From Blattamonas nauphoetae (Eukaryota > Preaxostyla > Oxymonadida): a stretch of DNA of 64,000 nt. A program made the position numbers and the translations under genes. The notes below the pieces were generated by a model. The model had not been told where the DNA came from and made no database searches. It worked only from the letters and a program-made list of their open reading frames with translations. Within the stretch, counting starts at the first letter, position 1, and every line of letters begins with the position of its first letter. This document shows, piece after piece, positions 56,841 to 64,000 of the stretch. Location: assembly GCA_033064195.1 (NCBI GenBank), contig JARBJD010000004.1, positions 682,001-746,000 of the forward strand. The letters are read 5' to 3'.

Positions 56841-57061
56841 ATGTTTTTGACTTTCGTTTCATTCATTCAGACCTCGCCTCTAGATATTGATAATTCGAAT
56901 CTTAAACAATGATGATTCATTTCATTCTTCTCTTCATCTTCATTATGATGCTTTCGAAAACCCGTCTTTTGTCCAAGTTTATAAGGATTTTTCTGATAAA
57001 TGACGAACAATGGGTTACCTCCCATCTCAATACAATTGAAGAAGAAACTGCATCTTTGAAC

Positions 57062-58162
57062 ATGTCTAATGATATCTGTTCAACTTTTTCCCAGGAATCA
57101 TTCCTAAATTTCGATCTCAACACAGAATTGTCGTTTGAGGATAAATCATCCATTTACTGTTCGCTTGTCGCCCTCGTAAAAGCTGAATACCCGTTTGACA
57201 AAGTCCGTCAAGATAGAGCTGTCCACTTTTTGAAGAGCCTCGAACCAATCAACTATGACCAAAAGCTCGGTACAAAACTCGTCATGGACATCGTTCCCTC
57301 TTCAGCCGGATCGCTTTCTGGCTTTATTGAGAGTATTCTCACACTGTCGTCATCTTCCCACTCGACTGTGGTTACAGCAGCGTTGTCATTCCTCTTCCAA
57401 TCAACCTGCACTTTGTCAACACAATTACAATTTCGTCTCATGGAATCAGATATCATGACAAATCTCTTTGCGACTATTCAACCTCGCACACTTCTAATCA
57501 CAGGAAATGAAACTTTAATGAGCATTCTTGTCTCAATCATCAGATATGACACCTCACTCACATTTCCAACGTATATCAGAGACCTTGGCGTTACTGCTGC
57601 TCTTGAAGCGTACAACCGTCGTGAAATGATCTTTCAGAAGGTCGTGCTCCCATCGTCTGATTTTCTGTTCTTCCTGATCACAAATCAACACTTCTTCAAT
57701 GGAGACTTGTACCGAGCCTTTCTGATTCTATTGGGCATTCTTCTTTCAATCAGCCCATTTCATCGTCCAACATTGGATTTTGTTCTTACTTCTCCGATTG
57801 TGCTTGCATTTTCAAATAGTCTCTTTTTCATCCAAGCCCGTGATTCGTTCTCCACCACCCTCGGCAATATCCGCTATGCACTCAAACTCTGGAAGATAGA
57901 AGGACCAGAAGTGATCCAATCTGGGAAACGGATCCTACAAGCTCTGTTTTCGGATGGATTCGAAGACACACTCGAAGCTCTGATGATCGACGACGAGACC
58001 GATCATTTTATTGCAACATTTGAGAAGAAATGCCCCTCTCTTACAACAATTCTGGGAGCGAATGTGTTAAACAGTGAAGATGGAAGGACACACCCTTTTT
58101 TCGGAGGCATCAGAAATCCTTTCCCAATGTTCAATCCCGTACGTCCCCGGATGATTCAATGA
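57062..58162 (+). CDS. ARM-like multigene family member
   Basis: The frame is open from 56909, but ATG 57062 (MSNDICSTFSQESFLNFD) fits the paralogues, whose conserved S-x-F-L-N motif lies close to the start; an upstream exon is possible. The 367-residue product is made of helical repeats (FLKSLEPINYDQKLGTKLV, AFLILLGILLSISPFHRPT) and ends with the family pattern DGFEDTLEALMIDDE. The frame is intact. It is the family member closest to full length without an intron in this window. Function unknown. Confidence 0.72.
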   Translation: MSNDICSTFSQESFLNFDLNTELSFEDKSSIYCSLVALVKAEYPFDKVRQDRAVHFLKSLEPINYDQKLGTKLVMDIVPSSAGSLSGFIESILTLSSSSHSTVVTAALSFLFQSTCTLSTQLQFRLMESDIMTNLFATIQPRTLLITGNETLMSILVSIIRYDTSLTFPTYIRDLGVTAALEAYNRREMIFQKVVLPSSDFLFFLITNQHFFNGDLYRAFLILLGILLSISPFHRPTLDFVLTSPIVLAFSNSLFFIQARDSFSTTLGNIRYALKLWKIEGPEVIQSGKRILQALFSDGFEDTLEALMIDDETDHFIATFEKKCPSLTTILGANVLNSEDGRTHPFFGGIRNPFPMFNPVRPRMIQ

Positions 58163-58453
58163 TCCCAGGTTATCTTTCTCAATCTCGACTTTTGGATCAT
58201 CTCAAGATCATGACTCGCTCTCTCCCTCTTTTCACCATTTCATCTTGTGATTCTTTCACTGTTTATTGTTTTCTTTAAATTGAGCAGAAATGGTTTCCTC
58301 TTTAGAGAGCACAGTTCTCAATACCAATCTTTGTCAACAAATATCCGCTTCAATTCTTGTTAGATTTTAATAACTCCTTGACAAACAAAGACAAGAAAAA
58401 TAGACTTGCTGGAAAGGTTAAAAGAACATTCTAAATCTGAAACAAGTTCAGGT
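58163..58453. other. Convergent 3' flanks of the ARM-like gene and beta-tubulin
   Basis: A/T-rich sequence with no other feature seen. Confidence 0.45.
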
Positions 58454-59930
58454 TTAGGCCATTTCCTCGTCTCCCTCCTCTTCTTCTTGCTCGTCATCAG
58501 CAGTAGCATCCTGATATTGTTGGTATTCCGACACAAGATCATTCATGTTAGACTCTGCTTCAGTGAACTCCATCTCGTCCATACCCTCTCCAGTGTACCA
58601 GTGAAGGTATGCCTTGCGACGGAACATGGCTGTGAATTGCTCAGACACACGCTTGAACAGTTCCTGGATGGATGTGGAGTTTCCAATGAATGTGGCGGAC
58701 ATCTTGAGGCCCTTTGGTGGGATATCGCAGCAGGAAGACTTGATGTTGTTGGGGATCCATTCCACAAAGTACGAGCTGTTCTTGTTCTGGACGTTCAACA
58801 TCTGCTCATCAACTTCCTTTGTTGAGAGACGACCACGGAAGACAACTGAGGCTGTTAAATAGCGGCCGTGTCTTGGATCGCAAGCTGCCATCATGTTCTT
58901 AGCATCGAACACTTGTTGGGTCAGCTCGGGAACAGACAAGGCGCGGTATTGTTGAGAGCCACGAGATGTGAGAGGAGCGAATCCGACCATGAAGAAGTGG
59001 AGACGTGGGAATGGAACCAGGTTGACAGCCAGCTTGCGGAGATCAGAGTTAAGCTGACCTGGGAAGCGGAGGCAACACGTAATACCAGACATGACAGTCG
59101 AGACGAGATGGTTAAGATCACCATATGTTGGGGTGGTCAACTTCAGTGTGCGGAAGCAGATATCGTACAAGGCTTCGTTGTCAATGCACATGGACTCGTC
59201 AGAGTTCTCGACGAGCTGATGGACAGACAGTGTGCAGTTGTATGGCTCGACAACGGTATCTGACACCTTTGGTGATGGCACAACGGAGAATGTGCACATC
59301 ATACGATCGGGGTACTCCTCACGGATCTTGGCAATGAGAAGGGTTCCCATACCAGCTCCTGTGCCTCCTCCGAGAGAGTGGCAGACTTGGAATCCTTGAA
59401 GGCAATCGCAGCCCTCAGCTTCCTTGCGGACAACATCAAGCACAGAGTCAATGAGCTCAGCACCTTCAGTGTAGTGACCCTTAGCCCAGTTGTTTCCTGC
59501 TCCGGTCTGACCGAAAACGAAGTTGTCAGGGCGGAACAGTTGACCGAATGGGCCAGCACGAACAGAGTCCATTGTACCTGGTTCGAGATCAACAAGCACG
59601 GCACGGGGAACGTATTTGCCTCCAGTGGCCTCGTTGAAGTAAACGTTGATACGTTCCAATTGGAGTTCGGATTCTCCATGGTATGCTCCAGTTGGGTCGA
59701 CTCCGTGCTCGTCGGAGATGACTTCCCAGAATTTGGCTCCAATTTGGTTACTGAGAGGGTCAAAATAGGAAAATGAGAGAGAAAAATGTGTTTCGGAAGT
59801 TTGAATTCAAGAGCTGTTAAAATGAGAGAATCACGAAGATTTGTCGAGTGGGGAGGAAGTATAAAATCCAACACGAAATGCCCAAGACATACCCGCATTG
59901 ACCGGCTTGAATATGAACAATTTCACGCAT
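58454..59930 (-). CDS. TUBB: Beta-tubulin, one intron
   Basis: ATG 59930 gives the canonical [17 protein letters not shown], including the MREI autoregulatory tetrapeptide, split by a 142 nt intron (59751-59892) between QC and GNQIG. All hallmarks are present: nucleotide loop [30 protein letters not shown], the T7 loop region [13 protein letters not shown], and a C-terminal [10 protein letters not shown] tail. Length is about 446 residues, normal for the family. Beta-tubulin pairs with alpha-tubulin to form microtubules; residues of the exchangeable GTP site look intact. The stop TAA directly follows the natural C-terminus and so supports TAA as a true stop in this genome. The gene is nearly free of internal introns and highly conserved. 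Confidence 0.97.
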
Positions 59931-60066
59931 TTTTGTTGTGCTGTTGAAAACGTGTTGGAATTTTCGAAGCGCTTAAATGGGAGCTCGCCCTTTGTTCGGA
60001 AAGTTGATGGTTTAATCTCGTTTAAGACATCATTTCAACAACTGATTGGCGCTCAGCGCTATGATA

Positions 60067-60915
60067 CCCTCCTTCCAAAACCCGTCACTTTCCAAAACCC
60101 GTCACACTTTTGACGGGTCATCTTTTTGTTGTTTCCACCTCTCATTTTCATCTCAAAATTGTTTTTATTCAACTTTTTTTTGAAATGAAATCAATTGAAA
60201 ACAAATTGAGAAAAAAGTCGGGATAGTAATACCTCCTTGTTCTGGTCAAGGTGATCAACCCTGAATTTTGTTGTGGGTGATCCTTCTCGACCAGTTATCG
60301 TAAAGACCTCTCGTTTTCACTAAATCGAATGTTTTGGTGGAATTGAAGCTTTTCTGCCATTTTCATTCTTTTCTGAACAACTCTTAATTCTCAACTTTTT
60401 CCAAAACCTCGTGTTTTCGACAGTTTACACACAAATTTGGCATCTATCTTAACTTTTTTGAAGAAATTATCATTTGACCAAGAGGATGATGCTCTCCGAA
60501 TGATTTTTACAAAAATTTGTGACAAGTGAAGAAGTTGTAGTGACTGAAAGGTTGCATTTTTGATCGTTGGGCGCAAAATGATGAAAAGACGGAAATGTCT
60601 GTTGCTTAAAAAAGATTGAAAATGGCAGAAAAGCTTCAATTCCACCAAAACATTCGATTTAGTGAAAACGAGAGGTCTTTACGATAACTGGTCGAGAAGG
60701 ATCACCCACAACAAAATTCAGGGTTGATCACCTTGACCAGAACAAGGAGGTATTACTATCCCGACTTTTTTCTCAATTTGTTTTCAATTGATTTCATTTC
60801 AAAAAAAAGTTGAATAAAAACAATTTTGAGATGAAAATGAGAGGTGGAAACAACAAAAAGATGACCCGTCAAAAGTGTGACGGGTTTTGGAAAGTGACGG
60901 GTTTTGGAAGGAGGG
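60067..60915 (-). mobile_element. 849 bp miniature TIR element, copy 4
   Basis: TA on both sides (60065-60066, 60916-60917), same 299 bp arms, with the centre in the same orientation as copy 3. It lies upstream of beta-tubulin (start 59930) by about 140 bp and may affect its promoter region. Confidence 0.92.
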
Positions 60916-61013
60916 TATCAATTCACAGAGAAGGACATATATCCGAAATGAAGACTAAGACAGGATCAGGAATAATCTCAAAGTCACGCAATTCAAAAAG
61001 AAAACCACCACCC

Positions 61014-64000
61014 TCACGGCTGGTGCGAATCCAACGGAAGGTCTGGTGGTGATTGTGTTGTCTTATGGTCAGAATGAAGAGTGTGAGGAGCCCGCTGTGG
61101 TTGTGTCGAAGTGAAGGAGAGTGGGTGGGATCGGAGAAAGGATGACATATTCAAGAAAGACTTCGATCTCAGCGAGCGAGAACTGGGCTGTGTTGTGTGG
61201 GATTGGGGAGAGGAGGGAGCGACATTGAAAGGAGGAGCAAAGGGACTCTGGGCTGGAGATTTTGGGTCGAAGGGGAGATAATAAGGGGACTGGTGGGCAG
61301 GGATGGACGGTGGGAAAGCAGGAGTTCGTGGGGAGTGGAAGAGGGGTGTGGTGAAGGCTGGGATGGATGTTGCGAATGGGATTGGCATGGTTTCGGCGTC
61401 GATGAGAGAGAAGTCGCTGTCGCTGAAGGTGTCAGACTCGTCTGTCGCTTCATCACTCGTCGTTTCCTGTTTGTCACCTTTCACATCGCTCAAGTCATTC
61501 TCCGTCCTTCCCACCGAACGGAACGCCTTCAGAACATCAGCATATTCATCAACACTTCTTCGTCGCTTCGAGAGATTTGGAGGAGGGCTGCGAGGAAGAG
61601 GTGTTGTGTCCAACTGATCTCCGACGAGAGCGTCCGTGTCTGACGGGATGTCTGCGTCATGGTCAGTGTGTTTGAGGAGTGTTGGGACTTGGAATGATAG
61701 AGTGTCGATTGTGGACTCGTCGAAAGGTGTTTTGGGTTGTGGGGAAGGATAGACTTGTGTGTCGGAGTGGAGAGGTGGGATCTGTGCTGTTTCTTCGACT
61801 GGTCGCTTCTTTGGGAGGACGAGAGGGGGAGGCAAGGTGAACGACGTCAGGTCAGTCGAAAGGAGATTGGTTGTTGTGGATGGATCCATTTCTGTCAAAT
61901 CGACCGACGAGAAGCTGATAGGCAACGACGACGGATCGACAGGAACGAGATGCGTCGAGTCCACAGGGCTCTGCTTCTCCGGCGGAGTGAAGATCGGCAG
62001 AGGAGACTCGTTCTGCTCGTCTTCCTCCGAAGCCTCTCTCGGCGACGACTTCAACGACATGTCCACAAACGTCTGTTTCAACGTTGATTGTTTGCAGTGT
62101 TTCTGCTGTGGGCTGTGGACGGTTGCGAATGAGGGGAGAGCGATTGGAGGAGTGACGGAGTGTGGGTCGGGAGTTCCCTGTCGTGTCCCGTCCCAATTCG
62201 GCGATACAACTGGTGCCTTGATTGTTGTTGGATGGGCGAGTGCTGGGAAGAGTCGGGCATCCTGCCCAGGCGAGCGAGGGCTTGGACTCGACAGTGGAGA
62301 GACGTACAAATCGGGATGCGGCGAATGTGGTGATGTGATTCCCGTTGGAGGCTGTCCTTTGATCGATCCTTTTCTGATCTTCTCCTTCGCCTTTTGAAAG
62401 AACTTGTCAAACAGATTTCGCGAAGATGGAGATTTATCGTCCTGTCGTTGAACGGAAGGCGAGGTGAGCGAGTCCCGATCAGCCGTGTGAGGCGTCACTG
62501 AAGACGGAGGAGTGATCGAGATGGTTCTCTCGCCATCCGGTCTGTGCACAACAGAGCTCGACCGAAGCGGCTCCAAATACGGGGCAGGGGGTGATGGGAT
62601 GGGACGAGATCCGAGTGATGGGATCGGATTCGGTGGTGTTGGTTCGCGTGTCGTTGTCAGCGGCATATGTGTCTTGTTTGTTGATGGAAATGGTGCCAGA
62701 TTCTCGAAAGGTGATGAACGAAGAGGTGCCTGATTGGTTGATGGTTGAGCGTTCGGCGAGAGCATCTGTGAAGAGAGGATGGATGGACTGGCATCGACTG
62801 CCTGGACGAAGAGTGGGTTGAGGTTGTCTGCGGACGAGAATGGGTGATTTGGAGATGGGTCCGAAATGATTGGTGGAGTGGTTTTGAATGCGAGTGGAGG
62901 AGTTGTCGGTGAGGTGGTGCGAAGAGGTGTGTAAGACTGATGTTTCTGGAAGTTCTGCAGGATTTGTGATTGTGATTGAGAAGGCGAGAGGAGCGGGTGG
63001 TCGTGCTGGACGAATCCTTCCATCTGCAAAGGTGGTGTCTGCCTCGTCGTCTCCATCGACCTCGTTGGTGTCGTATTCGACGATGTCGACGAATTCAGCT
63101 GTGACGCGATGACAGACCCAGATTTTCGTTTGATCTCTTCCAACTTCATCTTCTCCTTCTGAAACTCCAGCTGGGCTCGTTTGGACGACCAAGGACCGTT
63201 CTGGGAAGGACTTTCGGGAGCGATGGGATGTGTGAAAGTGGTCAGTTGTGTGGTTGGGGAGTGTGTGGGGGTGTGTGGAGGGACGTTGGTGTTCGGTTGA
63301 GGTGTGGGACGGACGAGAGGATTGGATGTCGGGACAGTGACAGGAATGTTTGTTTTGATTGGATGGAATGAGAGCGGAGATTGGAAGCCCTGTCCGTCCG
63401 CAGCGAAGACGCCAGTCAGTCTCCCCTTGTTTGTCTTCAATCTCTTCTTCGGAACGTGTTGGAAGAGAGGCGACGCTGATTCAGTGTTCTCCTGTTTCTC
63501 GTCCAACACAATTCCGAAGCTCTGCTGCTGCGCGGGCGGAGGCAGTGCGCTGATCTCGAAGAAGACGGCGTCGTCTTCATTCCCTCCAAACGAATGATTC
63601 CCAAATTCACCAAACTCACCCGAGTGGTTTGTGCCTTTCTCGTCTTCCACAGGCGAATGCGACAGCGAGATGCTTAATTTCGATGTCTCGTGAATCGGGC
63701 TGGGCTTGAACTTCTTGCAGCCTGGTTTATGTCGCTTGTGTTTGTGCTTTCTGTGTTTGGTTGGCGAAGTGTTGGTTGTGATGGAGCTCTTCTGCGAATC
63801 CTTTCTGGAGATGAGTGGTTGATGCTTCGATTCTGTCGATCCTTGCTGTGCCTTCCGCTGCTCCTTGTTCCTTTCTGGGGTTCTCTCCATCTTCTTTCCT
63901 GTTTGTTGAGATGATGTGATGATGATGGGTTTGTTCGGTGCTGCAATTGTGGCACTTCTCTGCCTTCCGATTGTGTTGATGTTCACAATCTGATGATGTG
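61014..64000 (-). CDS. Long Ser/Thr/Pro-rich protein, open at right edge
   Basis: The minus-strand frame is open from the window edge (the codon before VNINTIGRQRS is also open) to a stop at 61014, over 990 residues without intron. Composition is dominated by Ser, Thr and Pro with short basic clusters (KHRKHKHKRHKPGCKKFK) and acidic spots. It has many SP and TP dipeptides and is likely a phosphorylated, disordered scaffold or nuclear regulator. A short more ordered segment is RRRSVDEYADVLKAFRSVG near residue 830. No domain is recognised. The true start is outside the window. Confidence 0.6.
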   Translation of the reverse strand, partial: HHQIVNINTIGRQRSATIAAPNKPIIITSSQQTGKKMERTPERNKEQRKAQQGSTESKHQPLISRKDSQKSSITTNTSPTKHRKHKHKRHKPGCKKFKPSPIHETSKLSISLSHSPVEDEKGTNHSGEFGEFGNHSFGGNEDDAVFFEISALPPPAQQQSFGIVLDEKQENTESASPLFQHVPKKRLKTNKGRLTGVFAADGQGFQSPLSFHPIKTNIPVTVPTSNPLVRPTPQPNTNVPPHTPTHSPTTQLTTFTHPIAPESPSQNGPWSSKRAQLEFQKEKMKLEEIKRKSGSVIASQLNSSTSSNTTPTRSMETTRQTPPLQMEGFVQHDHPLLSPSQSQSQILQNFQKHQSYTPLRTTSPTTPPLAFKTTPPIISDPSPNHPFSSADNLNPLFVQAVDASPSILSSQMLSPNAQPSTNQAPLRSSPFENLAPFPSTNKTHMPLTTTREPTPPNPIPSLGSRPIPSPPAPYLEPLRSSSVVHRPDGERTISITPPSSVTPHTADRDSLTSPSVQRQDDKSPSSRNLFDKFFQKAKEKIRKGSIKGQPPTGITSPHSPHPDLYVSPLSSPSPRSPGQDARLFPALAHPTTIKAPVVSPNWDGTRQGTPDPHSVTPPIALPSFATVHSPQQKHCKQSTLKQTFVDMSLKSSPREASEEDEQNESPLPIFTPPEKQSPVDSTHLVPVDPSSLPISFSSVDLTEMDPSTTTNLLSTDLTSFTLPPPLVLPKKRPVEETAQIPPLHSDTQVYPSPQPKTPFDESTIDTLSFQVPTLLKHTDHDADIPSDTDALVGDQLDTTPLPRSPPPNLSKRRRSVDEYADVLKAFRSVGRTENDLSDVKGDKQETTSDEATDESDTFSDSDFSLIDAETMPIPFATSIPAFTTPLFHSPRTPAFPPSIPAHQSPYYLPFDPKSPAQSPFAPPFNVAPSSPQSHTTQPSSRSLRSKSFLNMSSFLRSHPLSFTSTQPQRAPHTLHSDHKTTQSPPDLPLDSHQP

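Noticed and set aside
55512-56862. Long frames on both strands over the Cys repeats
   Set aside because: The 84 bp period is a multiple of three, so every frame without a stop in one unit stays open; only the Cys-rich frame continues PB1 coding across the transposon.
14062-60617. Inversion of the element centre in copies 3 and 4 as a programmed switch
   Set aside because: With perfect inverted arms, insertion in the opposite orientation gives the same picture.

Overview
The window is nuclear DNA of a unicellular eukaryote. Genes lie on both strands, many carry very short GT-AG introns (about 30-150 nt), intergenic spacers are small, and the code looks standard (TAA, TAG and TGA all close convincing genes). 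Long surface proteins with a repeated D-G-E-D-H-x-L-C-G-x4-P-C motif, receptor-like pseudokinases, a multigene ARM-like family and a coiled-coil/SPRY-like protein all recall oxymonad metamonads such as Blattamonas. That assignment is inference from memory of protein style, not from a search. No LTR, Polinton or other virus-like element, CRISPR array, rRNA or tRNA was recognised.

Layout. 1-4.4 kb: end of an unknown gene, a degenerate Ras-like GTPase gene, and debris that includes a SNF2 helicase fragment fused to the start of an intein. 4.4-7.6 kb: a 3.2 kb element with terminal inverted repeats (TIRs) and a TA target duplication, carrying one multi-exon gene. 7.6-13.2 kb: small host genes (ARM-like proteins, a pseudokinase, a two-segment membrane protein). 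13.7-25.6 kb: three of four near-identical 849 bp miniature TIR elements, two of them inside genes for giant surface proteins, plus an orphan ABC-transporter nucleotide-binding domain. 20.1-29.5 kb: one 2.8 kilo-residue surface receptor with a pseudokinase tail, split by a miniature element. 30.3-41.0 kb: a Pro/Gln-rich protein, an ENT nucleoside transporter, a FAM228-like protein, a CTL/SLC44-like transporter and an SLC45-like transporter. 41.6-50.3 kb: two ARM-like paralogues, a large protein with a Glu/Gly-rich tail, and a coiled-coil/SPRY-like gene. 50.8-56.8 kb: a PB1/Cys-repeat protein split by a 4.5 kb element with 93 bp TIRs and a 9 bp target duplication. 57-64 kb: another ARM-like paralogue, beta-tubulin, the fourth miniature element and a Ser/Thr/Pro-rich protein that runs off the edge.

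The most interesting theme is gene-bearing DNA transposons. Two unrelated TIR elements (3.2 kb with TA duplication, 4.5 kb with 9 bp duplication) each enclose what looks like ordinary multi-exon coding sequence, and neither shows a transposase I can recognise. The ends of the 3.2 kb element share their architecture with the miniature element (CCCTCC followed by two AAACCCGT boxes), which suggests one transposition machinery serves both. Two insertions (miniature copy 3 and the 4.5 kb element) split host reading frames so cleanly that deleting the element plus one target copy restores the frame.
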